This document shows positions 1 to 6,963 of a DNA stretch of 15,038 nt, piece after piece. The position numbers and the translations under genes are program-made. The DNA is from Bacillota bacterium (GTDB lineage Bacteria > Bacillota > Clostridia > Lutisporales > Lutisporaceae). How positions within the stretch are numbered: the first letter of the stretch is position 1; every line of letters starts with the position of its first letter. The stretch lies in contig JALNWH010000042.1 in assembly GCA_023230985.1 (NCBI GenBank), positions 1 to 15,038 of the forward strand, given 5' to 3'. Under the pieces are notes generated by a model, which was given only the letters and a program-made list of their open reading frames with translations, was not told the DNA's origin and ran no database searches.

Positions 1-30
1 CTGATATTTTAGAAATGACTAGATTAAAAA

Positions 31-84
31 TAGGATTTAATATCCTATGAGATTTGCAAGTTCTACAGTGATTTCTTTCACTGT
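31..84 (+). other. Two small hairpins upstream of the yvrJ-like gene
   Basis: Two perfect inverted repeats lie back to back: TAGGAT (31-36) with ATCCTA (42-47), and ACAGTGA (65-71) with TCACTGT (78-84) around a 6-base loop. Neither is followed by a convincing U-tract, so I do not call a terminator. They could be the end of an upstream transcript or leader structure for the small gene starting at 121. Bases 1-30 show no gene I can support. Confidence 0.35.
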
Positions 85-120
85 TAGAAACTATATTAAT
101 TGTACAAGGAGGAATTCAAA

Positions 121-267
121 ATGGATGAGCTTATAAATACTGTAGCAAATATAGGTTTTCCCATAGCCATATCCGTATATCTGCTTATTCGGGTGGAAGG
201 GAAAATCGAAAATCTAACAATGTCAATCCATGAATTATCTCAGGTAATATCAACAAAACTTGAATGA
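121..267 (+). CDS. YvrJ-family small membrane protein
   Basis: This 48-residue ORF starts at ATG 121, eight bases after a strong AAGGAGG (106-112), and ends at TGA 265-267. The protein begins MDELINTVANIGFPIAISVY, continues LLIRVEGKIENL, and ends with an amphipathic helix. The pattern of a short acidic N-terminus, the GFPIA...YLLIR hydrophobic segment (about residues 11-25) and a charged helix containing ...KIENLT fits the YvrJ family, very short single-pass proteins of Firmicutes that resemble small phage holin-like (BhlA-type) proteins. The function of the family is unknown to me. It stands about 20 bp upstream of an SOS-type promoter and may be transcribed separately from the next gene. 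The family call rests on pattern memory and length. Confidence 0.75.
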   Translation: MDELINTVANIGFPIAISVYLLIRVEGKIENLTMSIHELSQVISTKLE

Positions 268-289
268 AAGGGTGAGGAATTTTTCTCGT

Positions 290-318
290 TTGACATCGAA
301 CGTATGTTCGTATATAAT
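290..318 (+). promoter_or_regulatory. Perfect sigma-A promoter with an embedded LexA (SOS) box
   Basis: TTGACA (290-295) and TATAAT (313-318) are separated by exactly 17 bases, the ideal housekeeping promoter. The spacer contains CGAACGTATGTTCG (297-310), which matches every position of the Gram-positive LexA/DinR operator CGAACRNRYGTTCG. Bound LexA would cover the region between -35 and -10 and block RNA polymerase, so the downstream ComK-like gene, and possibly recD2, is predicted to be DNA-damage inducible. Confidence 0.88.
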
Positions 319-369
319 TTTTTTAAAGAGCTTTTTTTAGATAAAACTCTACATGGGGGAGGAGGTATT

Positions 370-969
370 ATGGAAGAAAAGTTTTTTCAAAATAATGATA
401 TATGGGCTTTTATCCCTGAGTATTCCAAAGATATAGGGGAAACCACAAGAGTATTGTTTTCTCATGGAAAAGACCGGTTGCTGCCCATTAATATAAGAAC
501 TTTCAAGATTAATCTATGCAGTTATTATTCCATAGATTATAAAAAGGGAAGAGCGAAGTACGGTAAGATAATAGGAAGCGTGAATTGTGTACCTATTCCA
601 ATAACAGACAGCAAGATATTTTTGCATCTCAAGGTAAGAGTACCGGAGGTTAAAGGTGATAGAGCAATGGGCTATGTTGATTTAAACTGTATCAAGAATT
701 ATAAAACAGGTAATGATAGGAAAGGTGTTGAATTGGAACTTAAAGACGGCAGAGTCATTCAAGTATTATATAGTATTTCAACTATCAACAAACATATGAA
801 AAATGCCAGAATTATTTTAGAATACTATAAAAGAGAGAGGGGATATACGGAATACCCCTTAAACTTGGAAAGACTTTATTCAGGTTTCGACAAACCTGCT
901 ACAAAAGCAGACATAGCCATACTGGCACGAGAGATAGCTACACTTAAAAATTCCTTGAAGGTTTTTTGA
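370..969 (+). CDS. ComK-like protein
   Basis: The 199-residue product starts at ATG 370, after a strong GGGGGAGGAGGT. An in-frame ATG at 304 lies inside the promoter/operator and is unlikely to be used. The protein resembles ComK, the Bacillus competence transcription factor (192 aa). Both have an early ..IPE.. segment, a basic central stretch (here SYYSIDYKKGRAKYGKIIG, about residues 50-68) followed by a Pro-rich VPIPITDSKIFLHL (about 72-85), then a 'GYVDLNCIKNYK' segment and a ..ELKDGRVIQVLYS.. segment like ComK's ..TFSNGKTMELPIS... I have not aligned it formally. In Bacillus, ComK activates DNA-uptake and recombination genes. Here recD2 and comF follow on the same strand, and the promoter carries a LexA box, suggesting damage-linked rather than quorum-linked control. 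The C-terminal 35 residues extend beyond anything I can match. Confidence 0.6.
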   Translation: MEEKFFQNNDIWAFIPEYSKDIGETTRVLFSHGKDRLLPINIRTFKINLCSYYSIDYKKGRAKYGKIIGSVNCVPIPITDSKIFLHLKVRVPEVKGDRAMGYVDLNCIKNYKTGNDRKGVELELKDGRVIQVLYSISTINKHMKNARIILEYYKRERGYTEYPLNLERLYSGFDKPATKADIAILAREIATLKNSLKVF

Positions 970-1034
970 AGTAAGTTATAATTAAGAAGGAATGTAGTGA
1001 TTTTAGGTAAAGCAAAAAGAGTAGGAGTATTGCT

Positions 1035-3248
1035 ATGGATGAAATACAAGGAATGATACAGGAAATAGTTTTTCGAAATGAAGTAAACGGATACACCGTA
1101 CTGGAAATCTTGGAAGACAAACAGGAGACTACCTTAGTAGGATATTTTCCTTTTGTAAATATGGGAGAAACTATCAAAGCAGCGGGACAATGGGTAGAAC
1201 ATCAGGATTATGGCAGACAATTCAAAATGGAGGCCTATCAAGTTATTACACCGGCTACAATAAATGGTATAGAGCGATATCTGGCCTCCGGCTTGATTCC
1301 CGGAATAGGACCTGCTACTGCAAAGAAACTGGTGGAGAAATTTGGATTGGATACCTTGGATATAATCCAATATAACCCTCAAAAGCTTTTGGAGATTCCC
1401 GGTATAGGCGATAAAAAGCTGGAAAAGATACATAATGCTTTTATGGAGCAGACGGAGCTGAAAGATATTATGCTGTTCCTTGAAGGCTATAAGATTAGCC
1501 CCGCCTATGCCGTAAGAATATACAAGACTTACGGTGCGAACACCATTAATATCATTAGGGAGAACCCGTATAATCTTGCGGAAGACGTATTCGGTATCGG
1601 TTTTAAAACCGCGGATAAAATAGCCCTATCTGCCGGTATTGCCATGGATTCGGAGTACAGAATCGCTTCAGGTACTCGCTATATGCTGAGCCAACATCAC
1701 CAAAGAGGGCATACCTATGTACCTCAGGACATATTGGTTGAATCTTCTGCAGAACTATTGGGTTTGCCCATTGAATCCGTAGAAAATATTTTGATAAAAC
1801 TTTTCATTGATAAGAGAATTGTTTTAGAAGAAATGGACGGGACAAAAGTCGTATACTCAATAGCTTTTCATAAGGCGGAAATGGGTACGGTGAGAAGACT
1901 CCTATCCTTATGCAATTATCCAATTGATAAAAACACTATTAATACAGAAGAAGAAATAACAAAAGTAGAAGACTATGAAGGAATAAAGCTGGCGGATAAT
2001 CAAAGACAAGCGGTTTTGGAAGCGGCAAAAAACGGTGTATTGGTTATTACAGGAGGACCCGGCACCGGTAAAACCACTACAATCAAAACCATATTAAAAC
2101 TTTTTGAGAGGATGAGCCTTGATGTTTCCCTATGCGCTCCTACAGGCAGAGCGGCAAAGAGGATGCAGGAGGCAACGGGCAAGGAAGCCAAAACCATACA
2201 TAGACTTTTGGAATACGGTTATGGGGAAAAAGACGAAGAAATGTTTTTTCAAAAAAACGAGGACACACCATTGGAAACTGATGTATTAATAGTAGATGAA
2301 GCTTCCATGATTGATGTACTGCTCATGAATAATCTGCTAAAGGCTATTGTTGAAGGCACCAGACTTATTCTGGTAGGCGACGTGGATCAGCTGCCTTCAG
2401 TGGGCCCCGGTTGTGTCTTAAAAGATATAATCGACAGTAATATGATAAAGGTAGTCAGGCTAAATGAAATATTCAGACAGGCACAAGAGAGCATGATAGT
2501 AGTCAATGCCCATAGAATCAATAAAGGGGAAATCCCTGTTTTAAACTGCAAAGACAAGGATTTTTTCTTTATGAAAGAAGAAAAGAATGAGGATATTCTT
2601 GAAAGGATTAAAGAACTTTGTATAGAAAGGCTTCCTAAGTACTCCGGATATAGCTTTGTGGAAGGCATACAAGTTTTATCTCCCATGAAAAAAGGTATTT
2701 GCGGTGTCTATAATCTCAATGCAGAGCTGCAAAAGGCGTTGAACCCGCCCCATTTATCAAAAAGCCAAAGAGAATTCAGAGACGGTTTTTTTCGTGAGGG
2801 GGATAAAGTTATGCAGATAAAAAACAATTATAAGATGAAGTGGCAAAGCATTTTAGACGAAGACTATGAAGGGGAAGGGGTATTTAACGGTGATATGGGG
2901 ATTATCACAAGGATTGATAATGAAGAGCAATATGTGGAAGTGCTTTATGATGCCGATAGGCTGGTAAAATATGAACCGAAAGATTTGGATGAATTGGAAC
3001 TTTCCTATGCGGTCACTGTACATAAATCTCAGGGCTCCGAGTTTCCTGTCTTGGTTATGCCGACCATAGGGGGTCCGCCCATGCTTCTAACAAGAAATCT
3101 TCTCTATACAGCCCTTACCAGAGCCAAAGAAATGGTAGTCCTTATAGGTAAGGAAAAGTACATATATTCCATGGTCAATAATAATTACATTACCAAGAGA
3201 TACTCGGGTCTTAAATATAAGCTTTTGAGGATGGGAAAGGGTGAATAG
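1035..3248 (+). CDS. recD2: RecD2-type ATP-dependent DNA helicase
   Basis: This 737-residue protein is a superfamily 1B 5'-3' helicase of the RecD2/YrrC type, which acts in DNA repair without RecBC partners. The N-terminal third carries helix-hairpin-helix DNA-binding motifs (LIPGIGPATAKKL about 87-99; IPGIGDKKLEKI about 121-132; a third, FGIGFKTADKIA, about 186-197). The helicase core follows: Walker A GGPGTGKTT (340-348), motif Ia CAPTGRAAKRM (about 367-377), Walker B with DEAS (421-424), VGDVDQLPSVGPG (447-459), AVTVHKSQGSEF (about 659-670) and LYTALTRAKEMVVL (about 690-703). Length and motif order are normal and nothing looks disrupted. The start at ATG 1035 follows AGGAG (1023-1027). The 65-bp gap after the ComK-like gene holds no terminator, so co-transcription from the LexA-controlled promoter is possible. 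Confidence 0.95.
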   Translation: MDEIQGMIQEIVFRNEVNGYTVLEILEDKQETTLVGYFPFVNMGETIKAAGQWVEHQDYGRQFKMEAYQVITPATINGIERYLASGLIPGIGPATAKKLVEKFGLDTLDIIQYNPQKLLEIPGIGDKKLEKIHNAFMEQTELKDIMLFLEGYKISPAYAVRIYKTYGANTINIIRENPYNLAEDVFGIGFKTADKIALSAGIAMDSEYRIASGTRYMLSQHHQRGHTYVPQDILVESSAELLGLPIESVENILIKLFIDKRIVLEEMDGTKVVYSIAFHKAEMGTVRRLLSLCNYPIDKNTINTEEEITKVEDYEGIKLADNQRQAVLEAAKNGVLVITGGPGTGKTTTIKTILKLFERMSLDVSLCAPTGRAAKRMQEATGKEAKTIHRLLEYGYGEKDEEMFFQKNEDTPLETDVLIVDEASMIDVLLMNNLLKAIVEGTRLILVGDVDQLPSVGPGCVLKDIIDSNMIKVVRLNEIFRQAQESMIVVNAHRINKGEIPVLNCKDKDFFFMKEEKNEDILERIKELCIERLPKYSGYSFVEGIQVLSPMKKGICGVYNLNAELQKALNPPHLSKSQREFRDGFFREGDKVMQIKNNYKMKWQSILDEDYEGEGVFNGDMGIITRIDNEEQYVEVLYDADRLVKYEPKDLDELELSYAVTVHKSQGSEFPVLVMPTIGGPPMLLTRNLLYTALTRAKEMVVLIGKEKYIYSMVNNNYITKRYSGLKYKLLRMGKGE

Positions 3249-3251
3249 CCT

Positions 3252-3962
3252 GTGACCGAACTTTATTCAGCTTTTATAAACTGTCTATATCCCAAAAAGA
3301 AATATTGCCTTTTATGCGGCAGTAGAGATTCCCGACTACTATGTAAAAATTGTGCATCTACAATTGAATTTATTCAGGAAAGAAAATGCCTCAAATGCGG
3401 CAAAGGCTTATTGGATGAATATGATGAAAACATATGTATCGATTGCAAAGTAAGCAACTTCACCTTTCATAGTGCCTATAGCAGTTTTTACTACAGAGGT
3501 ACCGGCAAGAAATTAATCCATAAACTTAAATATGAGGGAAAAAAGGAAATAGCTAAAATTTTAGCTGATTATATGTTTGATATTGTACGAAAAGAGAATT
3601 TAAAGGCAGATATAATTGTTCCCGTTCCCCTGCATAAGAACAAATTGGAAATGAGAGGCTTCAATCAATCAAATATTATGGGTCAACACTTATCAAAATA
3701 TATGAACCTGCCTATTTGGCCTAGCTTAATCCGTACAAAGGATACAAAGGCCCAATACAATCTTGACAAATTTGTGAGAAAACTCAACGTCAGTAATGCA
3801 TTTTCTATGGACTTGTTATATAATGTAATAAATAAAAGAATCTTGTTGGTTGATGATGTTTTTACCACAGGCAATACGGTAGAAGAGTGCAGCAAGGTAC
3901 TAAAGAAATCCGGAGCCGCCGATATATATGTTGTTACAGCGGCGTCAGGTATTAATACTTAA
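3252..3962 (+). CDS. comF: ComF family phosphoribosyltransferase-like protein (ComFC type)
   Basis: The 236-residue product probably starts at GTG 3252, three bases after the recD2 stop, with AAAGGGTG at the end of recD2 as ribosome site. The N-terminus has eight cysteines arranged as two four-Cys zinc-ribbon-like sites (C19/C22/C31/C34 and C46/C49/C62/C65). The C-terminal half is a type I phosphoribosyltransferase fold with the PRPP-binding loop LVDDVFTTGNT (about 199-209). ComFC/ComF proteins are needed for natural transformation in Bacillus and other bacteria, but homologues are widespread in species not known to be competent. The next gene is yvyF, as in the Bacillus comF–yvyF–flgM order, which supports the assignment. 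Tight spacing implies an operon with recD2. Confidence 0.93.
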   Translation: MTELYSAFINCLYPKKKYCLLCGSRDSRLLCKNCASTIEFIQERKCLKCGKGLLDEYDENICIDCKVSNFTFHSAYSSFYYRGTGKKLIHKLKYEGKKEIAKILADYMFDIVRKENLKADIIVPVPLHKNKLEMRGFNQSNIMGQHLSKYMNLPIWPSLIRTKDTKAQYNLDKFVRKLNVSNAFSMDLLYNVINKRILLVDDVFTTGNTVEECSKVLKKSGAADIYVVTAASGINT

Positions 3963-3983
3963 TAAAGGAAAGGAGCAATTATT

Positions 3984-4403
3984 ATGGCAGAACTGAGAAA
4001 TTGCGCCAGATGCGGTAAGCTTTTTCCCTATATCGGAAGACCTATCTGTAATCGATGTGTTGAAAAGGAAGAAGAGGAATTCAAAATTGTAAAGGAATAT
4101 ATATATGATAATCCGGGGGCTACAGTATTTGAAGTTGCAGATGCTACGGAAGTTTCCGTGGATAAGATTATGAGGTTCTTAAGAGAAGAAAGACTGGAGA
4201 TATCATCGGAGAATGTGAATCTCATTTTAGAATGTGAAAGCTGTAGCAGACCTATAAAGTCCGGCAGATATTGTGAAGAATGCAAGGCCAAACTGGCCGG
4301 TGAAATGAGAAGAGAATTCGGTATTGGTCAAAGAAAGCGTGAAAACATTAGAACTTCCGGTAAAGAAAAGATGCACGTAATAAGAAAAAGAGAAGGCAGA
4401 TAA
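3984..4403 (+). CDS. yvyF: Flagellar operon protein YvyF (TIGR03826-like)
   Basis: The 139-residue protein starts at ATG 3984, eight bases after AAAGGAG. It has an N-terminal zinc-ribbon-like pair (CARCG at about 7-11, then CNRC), a central winged-helix-like segment (about residues 38-75: EYIYDNPGATVFEVADATEV, then SVDKIMRFLREERLEI), and a second CxxC...CxxC set (CESCSRPIKSGRYCEECK, about 83-100). The C-terminal tail is basic. This domain order and its position immediately upstream of flgM match Bacillus YvyF. It is regarded as a flagellum-linked regulatory or assembly protein, but its precise biochemical role is not established. The gene follows comF by 21 bp and probably ends that operon, because a separate promoter lies before flgM. 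Confidence 0.9.
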   Translation: MAELRNCARCGKLFPYIGRPICNRCVEKEEEEFKIVKEYIYDNPGATVFEVADATEVSVDKIMRFLREERLEISSENVNLILECESCSRPIKSGRYCEECKAKLAGEMRREFGIGQRKRENIRTSGKEKMHVIRKREGR

Positions 4404-4426
4404 CCTTTATTTTAAAAAATTTCCAC

Positions 4427-4454
4427 TAAACTATTCTATATAGTTTACCGATAA
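4427..4454 (+). promoter_or_regulatory. Sigma-28 (SigD/FliA) type promoter for flgM
   Basis: TAAA (4427-4430), a 16-base spacer, then ACCGATAA (4447-4454) matches the motility sigma consensus TAAA-N15-GCCGATAA at 7 of 8 positions in the -10. The flagellin promoter at 11797-11824 has the same layout and spacing. It would place flgM, the anti-sigma factor for the same sigma, in an autoregulatory loop. The spacer itself contains a small inverted repeat (AAACTAT...ATAGTTT). Confidence 0.82.
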
Positions 4455-4498
4455 TAAAATTGAGTGGATTAAAAAGGCTAATTAAATGAGGTGGTATT

Positions 4499-4804
4499 AT
4501 GAGCTTTGACATTGGAAAAGTCGGAGGCATAGATAAAATATATAAAACCTATTCCGTGAATAGGAAAAAGGAAGTCAAAGAAGTGGCAAATGTTCAAAAC
4601 CAAAAGGATGAGGTAAGCATATCACAGAAAGCCATGGATTACAGCATAGTAGGAAAAGGGTTGAATATGATAAAGGATATGCCGGACATCAGGGAGGAAA
4701 AGGTCAACGACATAAAGGACAGGATGGAAAAAGGGATTTATAGCATAAAAGGCAAGGATGTTGCAGAAAAGTTATTTACCGATAAATTCGATAAAAAGAT
4801 ATAA
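4499..4804 (+). CDS. flgM: Anti-sigma-28 factor FlgM
   Basis: The 101-residue, highly charged and presumably largely disordered protein starts at ATG 4499, four bases after GAGGTGG. The conserved C-terminal sigma-binding helices are visible (PDIREEKVNDIKDRMEKGIY at about 61-80, then SIKGKDVAEKLF). An upstream 'DEVSISQKAMDY' segment, typical of Gram-positive FlgM, lies at about 38-49. FlgM binds sigma-28 (SigD) and keeps filament genes off until the hook–basal body is complete. Position between yvyF and flgN matches Bacillus. A sigma-28-type promoter precedes it and an intrinsic terminator follows, so it can be expressed as a monocistronic unit. Confidence 0.93.
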   Translation: MSFDIGKVGGIDKIYKTYSVNRKKEVKEVANVQNQKDEVSISQKAMDYSIVGKGLNMIKDMPDIREEKVNDIKDRMEKGIYSIKGKDVAEKLFTDKFDKKI

Positions 4805-4833
4805 TCGGCATTACTTTGCCTAAAAAATTATTT

Positions 4834-4860
4834 AAAAAGTGCGGCAAAGCCGCATTTTTT
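4834..4860 (+). terminator. Intrinsic terminator after flgM
   Basis: The stem GTGCGGC (4839-4845) pairs with GCCGCAT (4849-4855, one G·U) around an AAA loop and is extended by A5/U5 pairing. It ends in a run of six T (4855-4860). It lies between the flgM stop and the flgN ribosome site. No clear promoter was seen between this hairpin and flgN, so flgN and the genes after it probably depend on read-through or an unrecognised promoter. Confidence 0.85.
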
Positions 4861-4899
4861 GATTGCAAGCTGATACTTCATTTATTGGGGGGATATACA

Positions 4900-5397
4900 A
4901 TGGACAACATGGATAAGATTATAAAGGCTTTAGAAAATGTAGAGAAAGTATATGAAAATTTGCTTTCACTTTCAGAAGAAAAGAAAAATTTAATAATAGA
5001 AGGCAAAGTCAAAGAATTGGATGGGATTTTGCAAATAGAAAACCAATTGGTTATGGAAATCAGCAAACTTGAAAGTGAAAGAGAAGATGCTATAACCAAA
5101 CTAGCTCAAGAATTGGGTTTACCTAAAGAGAACCTCACTGTAAGCTATGTTTGTAATGTTGTAAAAGACCCGAGATGTACTATGCTAAATAAAATAACCA
5201 AAAGGATAGGCATTATTTTAAACAAATTGAAAGAGATTAATGAAGTAAACGGTAAACTTATCGAACAATCATTAGAATATATTAGATTTTCCATAAATTT
5301 AATAACGGACTCTTTAGAGTCTCACGACGGTATCTATGAGGCTAAAGCAGATGAAGGCAAGGATAAAAAAGCAAGTTTGTTTGATGCAAAGGTTTAG
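4900..5397 (+). CDS. flgN: Flagellar export chaperone FlgN
   Basis: The 165-residue, helix-rich, acidic/basic protein is best started at ATG 4900, after GGGGGG (4886-4891). A longer in-frame reading back to 4816 would run through the terminator hairpin and is rejected. The sequence is almost entirely heptad-like helices (KALENVEKVYENLLSLSEEK near the N-terminus, and IEGKVKELDGILQIENQLVM), as expected for FlgN. FlgN binds the C-termini of hook-associated proteins FlgK and FlgL before type III export. The gene is followed 11 bp later by flgK, and its stop codon TAG forms part of the flgK Shine-Dalgarno TAGGAGGTG. The product ends in a Lys/Asp-rich tail. Sequence identity in this family is low, so context carries much of the call. 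Confidence 0.9.
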   Translation: MDNMDKIIKALENVEKVYENLLSLSEEKKNLIIEGKVKELDGILQIENQLVMEISKLESEREDAITKLAQELGLPKENLTVSYVCNVVKDPRCTMLNKITKRIGIILNKLKEINEVNGKLIEQSLEYIRFSINLITDSLESHDGIYEAKADEGKDKKASLFDAKV

Positions 5398-5408
5398 GAG
5401 GTGAAGCT

Positions 5409-6854
5409 TTGGGCTCTATAGGAAGTTTAGGAATAGCCGTATCAGGGCTATATGCAAATCAAAGATCATTGGACGTGACAGGTCATAATATCAGTAATGT
5501 AAATACTCCGGGCTACTCAAGGCAAAGTGCAATTCAGGCTTCATCCTTTCCCCAAAACATTGGTTACAGCGGTGCCGGGGTGAGAATGCAAAGAGGCACC
5601 GGTGTTGACCTGATGCTAATCCAGCAATACAGAGACGAATTTTTGGATATAAAATTCCGCAGAGCCAATAAAGAGCTGGGCTATTGGGATGCAAAACAAT
5701 CCGGTGTAGAGGAACTTGAAGCTATTTTTAACGATTTGTCCGAAGAAGGAATACAATCAGCCATGGAGAAGTTTTGGAATTCTTGGGAACAATTATCCAA
5801 GCCAACAGGCAGACTTACTTCCAGAGCTTTAGTCAAAGAAAGTGCTATAGCTCTAGTGGAATCCCTACAACATGCGGATCAACTTTTAAAAAATTTTAGA
5901 AAAAATAAGGATAGTGAGATAAAAGACACAGTCCAAAGGATAAATGATATCACTAAGAGAGTTGCGGAACTCAATGATATGATAATGAAAGTAGAAGGCA
6001 GCGGAGCCATGGCTAATGATTTTAGAGATGAGAGAAATCTTCTCATAGACGAATTATCTGCCTTGGCAGATGTGCAAGTTGTTTACGGTAAGTCTGTCAG
6101 TGTCTTGATGGAAGGCAGAGCAGTAGTGGATTTAAATAATTATGAAGAGTTGGAAACAGTCCCGGATCCGGATAAAAACGGTTTAGTAATGCTTAGATGG
6201 AAAAGCGATAAAAGCTCTGTTTCAATACAGCATGGCAGGATGAAAGCCCTTTTTGACACTAGAGATGAATTAGTAGACGGATTTCGAGCCAAGTTGGACG
6301 AAATGGTAAAGGGTCTTGCTAACGAAGTGAACAAGATTCACAACTCCGGCTACGGTATCAAAGACGAGGTTCAGCGTAACTTTTTTATAAATAAAGGTAA
6401 TCCGAGCAGTAATGAGATTGATATAGGCAGTATTGCGTTTAATCCGGAACTTAATGATTATGATAATATAGCGGCGGCAATGGACTTGCCCCCTTATAAT
6501 AATGAAGATAATAGGATAGCTTTGGCTATTGTAGAGCTTAGGAACAAAAATATTTTTGATCAGGAAGAATATAACGAAAGTGCCGGCAGGTATGATTTTG
6601 ACGAGTATTATAGGAATATCATTATGGAGCTGGGCAGAATAGGAATAGAAGCGGCAATCACAGCCGATGCCCAAATATCCATGATAAAAGAATTAAATAC
6701 AAAAAAAGGCGCTATCATGGATGTTTCTTTGGATGAGGAAATGAGCAACCTCATACGATTCGAGCACTCCTATAATGCCTCTGCCAGAATGATTAACGTA
6801 ATGGACGAAATGCTGGACATAGTAGTAAACAGACTGGGTATAATAGGGCGATAA
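5409..6854 (+). CDS. flgK: Flagellar hook-associated protein 1 FlgK (first copy)
   Basis: The 481-residue product starts at TTG 5409, five bases after AGGAGGTG. The N-terminus carries the rod/hook/HAP signature (LYANQRSLDVTGHNISNVNT, then PGYSRQ, residues 14-39), and the C-terminus the matching helix (NLIRFEHSYNASARMINVMD, then EMLDIVVNRLGIIGR). Both terminal helices pack together in the D0 domain of axial proteins. FlgK forms the first ring of the hook–filament junction after export through the flagellar type III system with FlgN. Its length is slightly below the Bacillus homologue (about 507). A second, clearly paralogous gene follows 109 bp downstream; the two share terminal motifs but differ strongly in the middle. 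Confidence 0.96.
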   Translation: MGSIGSLGIAVSGLYANQRSLDVTGHNISNVNTPGYSRQSAIQASSFPQNIGYSGAGVRMQRGTGVDLMLIQQYRDEFLDIKFRRANKELGYWDAKQSGVEELEAIFNDLSEEGIQSAMEKFWNSWEQLSKPTGRLTSRALVKESAIALVESLQHADQLLKNFRKNKDSEIKDTVQRINDITKRVAELNDMIMKVEGSGAMANDFRDERNLLIDELSALADVQVVYGKSVSVLMEGRAVVDLNNYEELETVPDPDKNGLVMLRWKSDKSSVSIQHGRMKALFDTRDELVDGFRAKLDEMVKGLANEVNKIHNSGYGIKDEVQRNFFINKGNPSSNEIDIGSIAFNPELNDYDNIAAAMDLPPYNNEDNRIALAIVELRNKNIFDQEEYNESAGRYDFDEYYRNIIMELGRIGIEAAITADAQISMIKELNTKKGAIMDVSLDEEMSNLIRFEHSYNASARMINVMDEMLDIVVNRLGIIGR

Positions 6855-6870
6855 TTAACGATGGCAGAAC

Positions 6871-6940
6871 GTACCTACCCTGTCATTCCGAACATCCCTA
6901 CGCTCCTCAGAATGACGGTGCGGGGTTGTTATCCTGAGGC
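6871..6940. repeat. Dispersed palindromic intergenic repeat, copy A
   Basis: The flgK1–flgK2 gap contains an inverted repeat: GTCATTCCGA (6882-6891) against TCAGAATGAC (6907-6916), 9 of 10 paired. Its right part, 6902-6931, matches 13754-13783 at 28 of 30 bases. It lies in a non-coding gap within a co-directional operon. This looks like one member of a dispersed family of short palindromic elements common in clostridial intergenic regions; I have no family name for it. Confidence 0.75.
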
Positions 6941-6963
6941 TAATATCGAAAGGTGTGAAATAA

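Noticed and set aside
4816..4899. Longer start for flgN
   Set aside because: The extension is translated from the flgM terminator hairpin, and a much better ribosome site precedes ATG 4900.
6882..6916. Inverted repeat between the flgK genes as a rho-independent terminator
   Set aside because: No T-run follows and the sequence recurs elsewhere in the window as a dispersed repeat.
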